Origin: Pelagomonas calceolata
Taxonomy: Eukaryota > Sar > Pelagophyceae > Pelagomonadales > Pelagomonadaceae
Assembly (NCBI GenBank): GCA_918797485.1
Contig: CAKKNE010000001.1
Coordinates: 1,550,001-1,614,000 of the forward strand
Length of the DNA stretch: 64,000 bases
Direction of reading: 5' to 3'
Position numbers and translations under genes: made by a program. This document shows, piece after piece, positions 30,176 through 40,261 of this stretch. Every line of letters starts with the position of its first letter. Within the stretch, counting starts at the first letter, position 1. Under the pieces are notes generated by a model. The model ran no database searches. It was not told where the DNA came from and saw only the letters and a program-made list of their open reading frames with translations.

Positions 30176-30307
30176 AGAGCTTCAAGGGCGTCGTGAGACG
30201 CTGTGCGTCGTCTCTGGCATCTATGCGATTCGCTGTGAGCGGACGAAGCTGAAATCTGCCCGCGAGCGGCGCTCGACGCTGAGCTGCACTGCTGCAGCAG
30301 CCTCTCC

Positions 30308-31523
30308 ATGAGTGCCATAGTCACTGCCCACGGCAGCGATGGCGAGGCCGTGCAATTTTCCAACGCCAGCGATGGCGACGACGGCGACGACGTGCAAATC
30401 ACGCCAACGCTGACGCTGCGACGACCGATCTACTGCATGGCCCCGATGGTCGGCCAGAGCGATCGACCCTTCCGGCTCTTGTGCCGCCGGCACGGCACTA
30501 CGCTCTGCTACTCGGAGATGCTGATGGCCGACGAGTTCGCCGCGTCGGCGGCGTACCGACTCGAAGCCCTCGGCGACCGCGTCCGCGACCACCCGCTCAT
30601 CGTCCAGTTTGCCGCCAACGAACCCGACGCCTTCGCGCGAGCGGCCGTCGCGGCGCACGCCATGGGCGCGAGCGGCTGTGATCTTAACATCGGCTGTCCG
30701 CAGCGGCGCGCGCGCGAGGGGTTCTACGGTTCCTGGATGCAGGAGGACTGGGACCTGTGCTGTGCAATCATTGCTGCCGCGCGGGCGGCGTGTCCGCGGG
30801 GCTTCGCAATCACGGCGAAGTTGCGTGTGCAGTACTGTGAGAGAGGCACGAGGCCTTCCACAGAGCGGACCGTGGAATTTGCGCGTCGCCTCGTCGCCGC
30901 GGGCGCGGACCTGATCGCACTACACGCCCGTGTTCGCGGCAGCCCCGAGCTACGGCGCGCCGGCGCTGCAGATCTGACCGTCGTGCGAGCGCTGGTGGAC
31001 GCAGGCCTCGGCGTGCCGATTCTATCGAACGGAAACGTGCGCTCGCGAGAGGACGTTGCTTTGAATCTAAAGGCGACGGGCGCCGATGGTGTGATGGTCG
31101 CCGAAGAGCTGCTGCGCGACCCGTCGCTTTTTGCGCCGGAGAAGCGGTCACCACCTGCGCTCATTAGGGATTACCTCAACCTGTTGCAGGAGTGTGAGTC
31201 GGACGTCCCACGCGAGGACGGCTCCGTGAGCGGCTGTGTGGAAATCAATCAGCGAGCGGCCGTCGCGAGCCTCACGCCATCGAGCGTTGTCCCCACAGGT
31301 GAGTGGTAAGGACGGCGCCGTGACGCGCGCGACGACAGAGGGTGTCGAGCGATACTCCGTGTGGTGGGCTAATATTGAGGTGCTCCGTTGCCATGTCAAA
31401 CGCATGTTAGAGCGCGGCGGGTCGTCGAGCAAGGAGACCCTCCAGCGCAACACCTTCCGGAAGGCGGCGACGCTCGCCGACGTCGACCGCTATCTTCGGG
31501 CGCGGCTACGCCTCCCAGAATAA
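30308..31523 (+). CDS. DUS1: tRNA-dihydrouridine synthase, DUS1-like (two exons)
   Basis: Flavin enzyme reducing uridine to dihydrouridine in the tRNA D-loop; the Dus1 branch acts at positions 16/17. 380 residues. Seen: CMAPMVGQSDRPFRLL (FMN-binding strand start), YSEMLMADEF, PLIVQFAANEPDAFARAA, and CDLNIGCPQRRAREGFYGSW with the catalytic Cys of GCPQ. Also ALHARVRGSP and PILSNGNVRSREDV, typical of the barrel end. Exon 1 ends 31225, exon 2 starts 31299; the intron 31226-31298 (GTGAGC...CACAG, phase 0) is introner 5. The C-terminal tail (RYLRARLRLPE) is short. The stop lies 15 bases from the stop of the convergent cysteinyl-tRNA synthetase gene. Confidence 0.92.
31234..31298. mobile_element. 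Introner element 5 (65 bp)
   Basis: Begins CTGTGTGGAAATCAATCAG and ends GTTGTCCCCACAG. Target copies GTGAGCGG (31226-31233) and GTGAGTGG (31299-31306) differ at one base. The first copy makes a near-consensus GTGAG 5' splice site. Confidence 0.93.
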
Positions 31524-31538
31524 GTTTTGTGTTTACTC

Positions 31539-33646
31539 CTATGCGGCGCTCGCGGCCCCGGCCCATTTCTTCGCGTGCACGTCGAGGCGCTTCTTGAGCT
31601 TCTTGCGCTGGCTCTTCGACACGGGTTCACCCGAGGCGTCGGTCAGCGGCAGGCCGCTCTCGTCGAAGGTACCGTAGCGGCCCGCGAACTCGCCGACCGT
31701 ATACAACTCCTCCGGCGGCGTGTGGCTGTAGTCGAAGGCCGCCGGCGCTTCAGCTTTGGGCGCCTTCGGCTTCGCGGCCTCGGCGACGCGCGGCTGCACG
31801 AGGGTCTCGCCGTCCGGCGTATCCACCAAAGCGAGGCCCCGCTTCACTAAAAACTCAGCGTCTCTCATTTTATCGCTCTCGGCGAGCACCGCGCCGCGCA
31901 GCTTCAGTTTGCTGTCGTCGTCCCTCGCCTCCAGAGCTGCCTTGCGCAGGGTGCCCCGGAAGGCGACGAGCGCCTCGAGCGCCCCGTCGTCGGAATCCTC
32001 TTTACTGGAACTGGAAACGCCGTCCCACGCCCCCGCCGTCTCGACCAGGCCGAGGTCGCGGAGTGACCCCGCCAGGAACGCCGCCGCCGCGTTGACTGGC
32101 TCCGGCACGACGTCCCGTCGCTCCGTCGCGGCCTCGAGGCAGTGCTGCCGCAGGCGCGTCGCGAGGTCCAGCAGCGCCTGGAGCGCCTCCGGGAGGTTCG
32201 CGTCGTCCAGTAACGTCGCCGCGAAGGTCTTTTGCGCGCTGCGGTGCGCCTCATGCAACGCGCGCTCCCTGTCGGTCCAGCGCCGCGGTGCTCTACTCAA
32301 ATCGCCGCTGAGCGCAGTTCGCGCCGCTCTCAAGGAGGCGTCGAAGTCGCGGCGCGCGGCGTCGGCCTCCGCGAGCTTAACTCTAGAATAGGACACCGTC
32401 GACGCGTATCTATGGAGGCCGCAGAAGATGCGGAAGGCCTCGGGGTCCACCGCGTCCTCACCATCTAGCAGTTCGCGGACCGTCACGAAGTTCTTGAGCG
32501 ACTTGCTCATCTTCCTCCCTTCTATATGTAAATGCCCGGTGTGCAACCAACAAGAGCACCACGTCCCCGTCAAGTCAGCATTGCAGCCGCGCCACTGCGC
32601 GATTTCGTTCTCGTGGTGGGGAAAGGCGAGATCTACTCCTCCCGCGTGCAGATCTAAATGTTGACCAAATGCAGCCCGCGTCATCGCACTACATTCAATG
32701 TGCCATCCAGGTCTACCAGCACCCCAAGGAGAGGGCCACGAGATTTCCCCTTCTTTCGCCGCCTTCCACCTGTGTGGAAATCAACCAGTGCGTCGGGTGC
32801 ACGACAATTCTTCACTAAGTCATTTCTCGGCGATGACGTGTCCGTGCTGGCTGAGTCGAGCGCCGAGGAACCGGCATCGCCACGCCATCGAGCAGGCGTC
32901 GCGTTGATGGCGTGGAGGTCGAACGCGCCGTAAAATTTTGATTTCCACACAGCCTTCCACAACGCAAAATCTCGTTGATCTCGTTTGTTGTCCGACGCCG
33001 ACGCCGGGTCCTCCTCGATCAACGCCGCGGCTTGCGCCGCCGCCGTCGAAGTGCCCCTCCCTTCCGCGAAGGCACCATAAGCACCTCCAAGTTTCGCGAC
33101 ATCGAACCACACGCTCCCGTCCGTCGTCGTATACCCATAGCCCTGCTCTACGACCTCTTGGGTGAACTGGACGATGTCCTCGATGTGCTCCGACACCCTC
33201 AATACTAAAGTCGGCTCCCGACACCCGAGTCGCTCCAAGTCTTCGAAAAAATTCGCCTCCTCTACTCGAGCGAGCTCGAGGGGCTCCATTCCTAGCTCCG
33301 CCGCTCTTTTAATAATCTTGTCGTCTATATCGGTAACGCCCATGGCGAAGTCGATCGTCGCGCCTCCAATTGTTTCTGCCGCCCGTCGCACCAGGTCTAA
33401 TGTAACATACGTCCTTGCATGTCCTAAATGCGTCGCGTCGTAGACCGTGGGGCCGCAGGCGTACCACTTCAACGGTTTCTCGTTTTCGACGGGTACGATG
33501 TTCTTGGTGCTCGCGTCGCGCAGTTCCAATGTCGGCATGCGGCTCGCGAGCATCCGCACTGGACTCCGCCGCGGCGCGGGCCGGAGCGCCCGCGCGGCGC
33601 GCGCGACGAGCAGCATTGTGAGGTGGTGCCGGCGGCGGTGGCGCAT
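31539..33646 (-). CDS. CARS: Cysteinyl-tRNA synthetase (two exons)
   Basis: Class I synthetase charging tRNA-Cys. Exon 1 is 32961-33646 and exon 2 is 31539-32769; 638 residues. Seen: KWYACGPTVYDATHLGHART (HIGH-type signature HLGH and zinc Cys), VTDIDDKIIKRA, FALWKAAKEGE across the junction, GRPGWHIECSAM, GGVDLAFPHHENEIAQ and GRKMSKSLKNF (KMSKS). The exon join restores the family sequence exactly when one GTGGAAGG copy and the element are removed (32770-32960, GT-AG, phase 2). The N-terminus has nested ATGs: a basic presequence (MLLVARAARALRPAPRRSP) and a later ATG at MPTLELRD, suggesting organelle and cytosolic forms from one gene. The C-terminal tail is Lys-rich. Confidence 0.96.
32770..32952. 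mobile_element. Introner element 6 (183 bp, young)
   Basis: Inverted ends CTGTGTGGAAATCAA; target duplication GTGGAAGG identical at 32762-32769 and 32953-32960. Interior closely parallels element 1 with one gap of about 12 bases and scattered substitutions. Antisense to the gene, like element 1. Confidence 0.95.
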
Positions 33647-34065
33647 CTCCAGGGTGGCTGTGCAGTCAGCTCCTCGCTCTCACAGCTCTCACAGCTGTCA
33701 CGTCGAAGCGCCGACCAGCTCAAAACGTCGTGACCAACTTGGAGCTATCTCAAGAGATTGTAGCGGACGCTCAGGTCTCACAGAGAGCACGACTGCCGCC
33801 GCCACTGCCTCAAATGCAATCAGCTCAAAACCCGGCTCGAAAGCAAAGTGGCCTTAATGGGCAAGGAGAGATGCATCCGTCGATAGACAAATGCGGAACG
33901 ACGGAACAGAGTGGTGCAGTTTGAAGCCGGACTCCGGAGACGTCGCCTCTGGGCAGCTTTGCAGCGCATTGCAGAGCGCATCGCACGAGTTGTTGACCAC
34001 ACACGTCCGCATTGGTCCAAGGAGCAGCGGTGCAAACAGGTCTGTCGACGCTTTCGCCGCAAACG
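33647..34065. other. Divergent intergenic region (CysRS / TauD-like)
   Basis: About 420 bases of presumed bidirectional promoter. It has overlapping short repeats (CTCACAGCTCTCACAGCTGT at 33680-33699). No CTAGC palindrome and no gene. Confidence 0.5.
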
Positions 34066-35125
34066 ATGCTCAGATACGCCACCTGCTTCATATGCGCAGC
34101 GGCGCCGGAGACGTGCTCGACCATGGGCGCGCCCTGGTTCGGCGCGAGCCCGACCGCGACGCCATTAACGCTCCACCGCCGCGGCTGGGGCGCCTGCGCG
34201 CTGTGTGGAGGCGCCGAGCGGCTCGGCGCCGTCGTCGACGACATCGACGCCACAGCACTCACGAGCGAGCAAGCGGCCCAGATCTTGGATGCGGTGCGCG
34301 CCCACGGCGTCGTCGTGCTCAAGGGCCAGAACCTCACGCGATCCCAACAAGTCGCGTTCACGGCGGCGCTCGGCGAGGTCGTCGTCCTGCCGCACTCCTT
34401 CGAGGGCAAGGACCCGGAGCCGCTGCACCCGGCGATTCAAAGAGTTACGAACTACTTCGCCAACGGGACCTGGAAGGGGCCCGGTTCGAAGTTCGGGGCC
34501 TACTGGCACCAGGACGGCCAGTTCTGGCGGCCGCCGTTACATAACGTGCTCTCGGTGTTGCACTGCCAGAGCGTGCCGCCGGCGGGCGGCGAGACGGGCT
34601 TCGCAGACCTCCGCGCGGCGCTGGCGACGCTGTCGGGGCCGCTGCGCGAACGCGCGGAGCAGCGTGCCAATCGAATTTCGCGGCGCTTTTCCTCTCTGCA
34701 CGCCATCGACGCGACGCGTCCAACCGACTCACTGGTCGAACACAGGCGCGGAGAGCGCGAGCATCGTCGCGTCGGTGCGGGATATTGCTGATTTCGCCGC
34801 CGGCGACGAGGAGGACCTCGCAAAATTCCCGAACGCCACCCACAAGTTCATCCAGCCCCACGCGCTGGATGGGGGGCCGGTCCTCTACGTCGGCAGCCCG
34901 CACATGGTCGTCGAGGGATTGGAAACGCAAGAGGCGGGCCGGGACCTGCTCGGCATGGTCCTCACGCACGCGACGTCGCCGTCGTTCACGTACTTCCACG
35001 CCTGGGACGCGGGCGACGTCGTCGTCTGGGACAATACGCAGACGCTCCACCACTCGATGCCCTACGACCGCTCCTCGCCGGACGTCGTGCGCGAGCTCTA
35101 CCGGACGCAGGCGCGCTTCGCCTGA
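34066..35125 (+). CDS. TauD/TfdA-family 2-oxoglutarate/Fe(II) dioxygenase (two exons)
   Basis: Non-haem iron oxygenase of the taurine dioxygenase fold, 321 residues from the first ATG (MLRYATCFICAAAPE); a second ATG at MGAPWFGASP is possible. Seen: GVVVLKGQNLTRSQQVAF, the iron ligands in YWHQDGQFW (HxD), PPAGGETGFADLRAA, and the distal part VVWDNTQTLHHSMPYD with the third His ligand, then RELYRTQARFA where the oxoglutarate-binding Arg is expected. Exon 1 ends 34651; exon 2 starts 34746. The intron 34652-34745 (GC-AG) is introner 7; exact excision reads RERAESASIV. Substrate not predictable. Confidence 0.85.
34660..34745. mobile_element. Introner element 7 (86 bp, antisense)
   Basis: Begins CAGCGTGCCAATCGAATTTC and ends GGTCGAACACAG. 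Target duplication GCGCGGAG is identical at 34652-34659 and 34746-34753. The interior (CACGCCATCGACGCGACGCG) is the reverse complement of the family interior. Ends are more diverged than the target copies, suggesting a distinct subfamily rather than great age. Confidence 0.9.
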
Positions 35126-35254
35126 GGCGCCGTGGTACTCCGGCTTTGTACATAGTGCCTGTAATATCTTGATGTTGAATGAATTCTCGGCGGCGTCTCT
35201 GGCCTTTCGAGCTCGTTTCTTTGGGCGGCCGCGCCCGCGCGCCGTACTTGGGTC

Positions 35255-36080
35255 GTGCGGGGGAGCTTGTATCGATCTTCCGCGTCCCTGCGCCTGTCCA
35301 GGGATCCTCCGCGGCGCCCGATCCGAAGACCCGAAACATCGAGAAAAAAAGCTAAAATCGGCGACGGCTCTTATAAGCTTGGTCCGTTCCCGGCCTTGAA
35401 AGAATACTCGATCTCATTTACTATCGAGATCCATCCGGACGAGTCCTATGATAACTGGAAACCACTCATACACGTGACGGGCCAGGAGGAGTGTAACGAG
35501 CAGCGCTTTCCTGGCGTTTGGCTCACACCCAAGGGTCAAGGTAGTGGTAAGGCGCCTGGGACTGTGCATTTCGCGCAGTCGTATGAGCCGTCGACGAATG
35601 ATTGCAGCTGCAATTCTCCGAGCGATTTTTGCCAGAGAACTCTGAACAGCGGCACCGCACTCGTGCCGGGCCACGGAAGATTTGCCCAAGGATGTTGAAA
35701 ATAAGGCCGGAGGAGAACGCGATGCTAACATGAAAGCCGAGGAAGACGTGGATCGCCGTTCCCAACTCGCCGACTACGACGCACACGCTCTGGATCGCGT
35801 CAACAAGGCATTTACAGATTGCGTGGCTAGCGTCGAGCTCACGGAGCCGGGCAACAAGAAGGCCCAGCTGTGCGACGTGTACCGCAACATCACCAAGAAG
35901 ATCGAGCTGAAGTCGTCACTATTCGGCGTTTGCAAATTCCAGGAAGGGAATCCCGCGGTGACAGCGTGGACGCACTCTCGCCGGCGGCGACAAGACCCAA
36001 GGCCGCACCGACGCGTCGCGACCGCCACGAAGGGCGGAGACACGCCGGTCGCCTTACAAGAACACGGCGCGTCGCTTTGA
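35255..36080 (+). pseudogene. Fragmentary coding region, LamG-like stretch plus acidic stretch; possible gene remnant
   Basis: Two adjacent frames without good starts. The first (to 35698) has no ATG, but KLGPFPALKEYSISFTIEIH and NWKPLIHVTGQEECNEQRF resemble the beta strands of a concanavalin/LamG-type domain, followed by Cys-rich text (CSCNSPSDFCQR). The second has an ATG at 35730 and reads 117 residues (ADYDAHALDRVNKAFTDCVA, KIELKSSLFGVCKF) before losing protein-like character. They may be exons of one gene whose introns I cannot place, or the remains of a secreted-protein gene. Confidence 0.35.
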
Positions 36081-36289
36081 TCGTCAATCCTTCGGGCGAT
36101 ACGTCGTCATCTGGGTCACGAACTAGGGCCGCGCCGTCAGCAGCACGAAGGCTGCCTTTCCCCCTTCCCCCTCAGATCCATCGTGACACTACCCTCGCGT
36201 AAATCTGAGATTCGTTCGTATATATGGGAGTGCCCCACCACCACCAACAATTGTGCGGACCATGACCTCGCGAAACTCTAGACACAAGA

Positions 36290-37165
36290 TTAGTCCCGCC
36301 GTCGCCGCCGCGCATCAAGCAGCAAATACGACCCCGCGACGGCGGCATTCAAGCTCTCTACGCTCGAGTCGACGTCGATGCGCACGCGCGTCGCCCGCAG
36401 GGCGCCGAGCGCGCCGAGCAGGTCGTCCGTGAGGCCGGCTTCCGCGCCGACGACGAGGCACGTCGCCGCCCACGACTCCACGGCCAGGTGGTCGACGGCG
36501 CCGGCGCCCGCGTCCGCGACGACGACATTAAGTTCCGCGAGCCGCGGCGCCGCGGCGGCCCAGGAGTCCTCCGCCGCGAGCGGCACGCGCAGCGCCGCTC
36601 CGGCTGAGCCGCGGATCGTCTTGGGGTTGAAGGCGTCGGCGCAGGCGCCGACGAGGACGACGCCGTCGACGCCGGCCGCCGCGGCCGTCCGGATCAGAGC
36701 GCCGACGTTTCCCGGGTCCTGGACGCCGTCCAACGCCAGGAGGAAGTCCGGCGCGGCGGGAAACGCGAGCGACGGCCTGGCGACGAGCGCGACGCAGCCC
36801 TGCGGCGACTCCGTCGTCGACGCCGCCTTGAGCACAAAGTCCGGCGCCCGCGCGAACCGTTTCGCGCGCGCGAGGAGCGCGGCGTCGAGGCTCACGTCGT
36901 CGGCCACCAGCACCGCCTCGACGTCGTCGCCGCGCGCCAACACTTCGGCGACGAACGCGCGGCCCTCGACGAGGACGACATTTTCGGCATCACGATGCTT
37001 CTTGCGGTGGCACCTTTTGAACCGCTTGACGAGGGCGTTGGTCGTCGACTCGATGTAGTCCTCGGCGCGGAGCGCGACGTGGCGCCGGCGCGACGCGTGC
37101 GGAAGGAAGCCGCGGGCGGCTCGCAGCGTCGCGAGCGATGCGACGAGCAGCCGGCGCGACGCCAT
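36290..37165 (-). CDS. SpoU/TrmH-family RNA 2'-O-methyltransferase, organelle-targeted
   Basis: Knotted (SPOUT) methyltransferase acting on rRNA or tRNA ribose; 291 residues, single exon. Seen: NALVKRFKRCHRKKHRDAENVVLVEG (substrate-binding head), LLALDGVQDPGNVGALIRTA (motif 1), NPKTIRGSAGAALRVP, and the knot motif RIDVDSSVESLNAAVAGSYL (motif 3). The presequence MASRRLLVASLATLRAARGFLPHASRR reads as a signal plus transit peptide with a Phe at the cleavage region, so a plastid location is plausible. Divergent from the PsbP-like gene. Confidence 0.9.
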   Translation of the reverse strand: MASRRLLVASLATLRAARGFLPHASRRRHVALRAEDYIESTTNALVKRFKRCHRKKHRDAENVVLVEGRAFVAEVLARGDDVEAVLVADDVSLDAALLARAKRFARAPDFVLKAASTTESPQGCVALVARPSLAFPAAPDFLLALDGVQDPGNVGALIRTAAAAGVDGVVLVGACADAFNPKTIRGSAGAALRVPLAAEDSWAAAAPRLAELNVVVADAGAGAVDHLAVESWAATCLVVGAEAGLTDDLLGALGALRATRVRIDVDSSVESLNAAVAGSYLLLDARRRRRD

Positions 37166-37464
37166 GGTCCAATGACCTCACGGCTGCGTCACGGCCGTTT
37201 TGGCTCGCACGCGCCGCCGCACGACAGCTCTTCAATGCCTCTCAGCAGTGCTGTGCTCCCAGTGTTGCCTCCCCCGAAGTGTGCGGAGATCGCTTGCAAT
37301 GATTCGTCGTTGTGAAAACAATGCGAATGCTGTAGAAACTCCGCTCTACCATCAATGCGCTCGATTTGGCCTCCGTCCTTGTTTTGCTGCCTCTGCAGCC
37401 TGCAGGCAGAGTCAGCCTGCAGCCTGAGCCTGTGCAACTCGCCGCAGTTGAATCGCAACGTCTT

Positions 37465-38249
37465 ATGGCACGCATTCGTCGCGTATATGCGTGTGCCGTC
37501 GCGCTGACCAGCGCTGCCGCCCTGGCGCCGAGAGAGCTGCAGAGGCGTCAGGCTCTGAGCAGTGGTGCAGCAGCTGCGCTCGCCGTCGTCGCGGCACCGG
37601 CATCACCAGCATTCGCCGTCGACGCATCGGCAGCGATCGCCGTCGAGCGGTCGGGCTTCGCGCCGACTATAAAGGTGACCGGACGGACGTCGCGGTACGA
37701 GTGCGGCCGCGGCGTCCGTCGCGGGGCCTTCATCAATCGCCGCGTCGAGGATCGTGCTGGTGAGACACACTTCGACGGTCGCGTTCACGCAGGGATACGA
37801 TCCTCGGCCCGCGCGGCAGCAAGTCTACTGTAGCGATCGCCTTCGATTATCCCTCGACGTGGACGGCCTTCAAAAACAGCGTCGATGTGATTGACGGGAA
37901 CACCGGGACGGTCGCGACGGTGGTCGCCGCGCCCGCCGGCGACCTCGACAGCAAGGCGTTCTACAACTGCATCTTCTCGCCCGACGGAAAGATCCAGCGC
38001 GCGGGCACGCCTATTGACGAGTTCAAGGTGCTGTCCGTCCGCGACGGCGTCCTGCCCGGCTACAAGGAAGTCGCGTTCAAGTTCACGGCCGTCTCACCCA
38101 ACTCGCGCCTCATCGACCGGCGGGCCGTCGCCACGGCGACGAAAGTAGGCGACACGGCCTACATCTTCATCGTCTCCGCGGCGGCTGTCAAGTGGAAGGA
38201 CGAGCAGGACCGCGTGACTTCCGCGGCGCGGACGTTTACGGCGATGTGA
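37465..38249 (+). CDS. PsbP-domain thylakoid lumenal protein (two exons)
   Basis: PsbP-like protein of the photosystem II region or lumen, about 236 residues. The N-terminus is layered: an ER-type signal (MARIRRVYACAVALTSAAALAP), then a twin-arginine thylakoid signal (RRQALSSGAAAALAVV) ending in AFA. Exon 1 ends at 37759; the intron 37760-37833 (GTGAGA...CTGTAG) is phase 1 and lacks introner ends. Exon 2 gives IAFDYPSTWTAFKNSVDVID, VLPGYKEVAFKFTAV and RRAVATATKVGDTAYIFIVS, the PsbP strands, then KWKDEQDRVTSAARTF. The region between the signal and exon 2 (TGRTSRYECGRGVRR) is unusual for the family, so the 5' splice site deserves transcript confirmation. Confidence 0.75.
37760..37833 (+). other. 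Conventional short intron in the PsbP-like gene
   Basis: 74 bases, GTGAGA at the 5' end and CTACTGTAG at the 3' end; joins phase 1 to phase 1 and opens the PsbP frame. No inverted ends or flanking duplication. Confidence 0.65.
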
Positions 38250-38302
38250 TAACTATGTGAAGTCTATCATACGATGTTGTTATGTCCGATAGTATATACT
38301 CA

Positions 38303-39979
38303 TCATTTCGCCGTCGCCTTCTGGAGGTTCTGGAGGTACGCGTCGCACTTCAGCGCCGCGCCGCGGCCCTCGTTGATCGCCCACACCACTAAAGACTGGC
38401 CCCGCCGGCAGTCGCCCGCCGCGAAGACGCCGTCCATGGACGTCGCGTACTCGCCGTACGTCGCCCGGATGTTCTCGCGCGGATCCAGGGCCAGCGAGAG
38501 TTGGGAACTAATGTCGTGCTCGGGCGACACGAAGCCCATGGCCAACAACACCAGATCGCAGGGCCACTCCCGCTCGCTATCAGGAACGATCTCGACGCCT
38601 GACGGGCCGAGCTTCGCGTCCGACGTCCGTAGACCTTTGACGTTGTTATCGTCATCAACTAAAAACTCCGTCGTGATCACCCCATACTCGCGCGGGTCCT
38701 GCCCGAAGACCGCCTGGACCTCGCCGTGCCCGTAGTCCACGCCGTAGACCTTGGGCCACTCGGGCCACGGATTGGAATCGGCCCGCGCGTCCGGCGGGCG
38801 CCCCATCAACTCGAAATTGACGATGGACTTGCAGCGGTGGCGCATACTGGTACCAATACAGTCCGTGCCCGTGTCGCCGCCGCCGATGACGATGACGTCC
38901 TTGCCCTCAGCAGTGATATGTTCACCCCACTCCGACTCGAGCGTGCCGTCGCGCGTCATCATCAGGCGCTTCTGGTTCTTCGTGAGGAACTCCATGGCGA
39001 AGTGGATGCCCTTGGCGTCGCGGCCTGGTACCGGTAAATCTCTGGGTATGGTAGCACCCGTGCACAACACGAGAGCGTCGTTGGCATTGCGAATCGTCTC
39101 GACGTTGACGTTGACGCCGATCTCCGCATTACAAACGAATTCGATACCTTCTTCTTCCAGTAAGTTGACGCGGCGCTCGACCTTGCCCTTGTCGAGCTTC
39201 ATGTTCGGGATCCCGTACATCAGCAAGCCTCCTGGTCTATCCTCTCTTTCATAGACGGTTACTTTGTGGCCCTGCTGGTTCAGGACGTCGGCGCAGGCGA
39301 GGCCGGCGGGGCCGGAGCCGATGACCGCTACGGATAATCCGGTCCTCGTCTCGGGAATCCTCGCCTGGATCCAGCCCTCGGCGAAGCCGCGCTCGACGAT
39401 CGCGTACTCCATGTTCTTGATCGTGACTGGAGAATCAATGAGACCCGCAACACACGCGCCCTCGCACGGCGCCGGGCAGACGCGGCCCGTAAACTCCGGG
39501 AAGTTATTCGTTTGATGTAATCTATCGAGAGCGTTGCGCCACTGGTCCTGATACACCAAAGCGTTGAATTCGGGAATGAGATTGTTCACGGGACACCCGG
39601 TGTGCGTCTGGCAGAACGGCGTCCCGCAGTCCATGCACCTAGCCGCCTGGACGATGCGCTCGACGGGGTCGTGGCCCTCGGAGTTGATCTCCTCCCAGTC
39701 CGTGACGCGCTCCATGGGCGCGCGGTAGGGCTCGGGGTTGCGCTCGTAGTCGACGAAGCCCCGGACGTTCCCTATCACTTCTACACTACCGTCTCGCCTT
39801 TTGACCTTGGGCAGGGCGTCGTCGTCGTTGTCTCCCCTCCAAGTCTCGTGGTTCTTGCTGGTCTGGGTGCTGAAGGGGCGCGCCGCGGCAGCGGCAGCCG
39901 GGGTTGATGAAGCTTGCTGCTGGGAGAGCCTGGCGGGGGGCCGCGCGCTGCGCGCGAGTGCAGCGCTGCGACGTAGCAT
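38303..39979 (-). CDS. gltD: Glutamate synthase small subunit (GltD-like), stand-alone
   Basis: NAD(P)H-binding flavoprotein subunit that feeds electrons to glutamate synthase; 558 residues in one exon. After a mitochondrial-type presequence ([20 protein letters not shown]) come [17 protein letters not shown], the Fe-S binding region ([36 protein letters not shown]), the FAD loop [35 protein letters not shown], the NAD(P) loop [17 protein letters not shown], and the terminal [17 protein letters not shown]. In most eukaryotes this domain is fused behind the large GOGAT domain; here it is a separate gene, as in bacteria. The large subunit is not in the window. Convergent with the PsbP-like gene (53 bases between stops). 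Confidence 0.95.
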   Translation of the reverse strand: MLRRSAALARSARPPARLSQQQASSTPAAAAAARPFSTQTSKNHETWRGDNDDDALPKVKRRDGSVEVIGNVRGFVDYERNPEPYRAPMERVTDWEEINSEGHDPVERIVQAARCMDCGTPFCQTHTGCPVNNLIPEFNALVYQDQWRNALDRLHQTNNFPEFTGRVCPAPCEGACVAGLIDSPVTIKNMEYAIVERGFAEGWIQARIPETRTGLSVAVIGSGPAGLACADVLNQQGHKVTVYEREDRPGGLLMYGIPNMKLDKGKVERRVNLLEEEGIEFVCNAEIGVNVNVETIRNANDALVLCTGATIPRDLPVPGRDAKGIHFAMEFLTKNQKRLMMTRDGTLESEWGEHITAEGKDVIVIGGGDTGTDCIGTSMRHRCKSIVNFELMGRPPDARADSNPWPEWPKVYGVDYGHGEVQAVFGQDPREYGVITTEFLVDDDNNVKGLRTSDAKLGPSGVEIVPDSEREWPCDLVLLAMGFVSPEHDISSQLSLALDPRENIRATYGEYATSMDGVFAAGDCRRGQSLVVWAINEGRGAALKCDAYLQNLQKATAK

Positions 39980-40175
39980 TGTGAATCACTAGTGGCTGCT
40001 GAGAGCCCAAAACCAGCTCTACGTCAAATGCGCGTCGAAAACAGGCTTGCGGTAGCAGTCGATGGCCTCTGCTGTCAGATGAGAGATTGGGTCCGTGAGT
40101 GGCCCGTAAACCGTCCCGCGCGGGTTGTAGGACTCCTCTCGAGCTGGCTTGACACGGCCGCAGGCCTGGTTTTGC

Positions 40176-40197
40176 GCTAGCGGTGTAAGACACTAGC
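40176..40197 (+). promoter_or_regulatory. CTAGC-type dispersed palindrome, consensus copy
   Basis: Reads GCTAGCGG then TGTAAGACACTAGC: nested dyads with outer GCTAG/CTAGC and inner TGT-AAG-ACA. It lies in the divergent promoter between the GltD-like gene and the Cys-rich gene, 64 bases before the latter's ATG. Confidence 0.65.
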
Positions 40198-40261
40198 AAG
40201 TCACTCGATTTTACACCAGCGCACCGATCGGGGCGCTGCCAAGCCCACAGACCACCAAACA

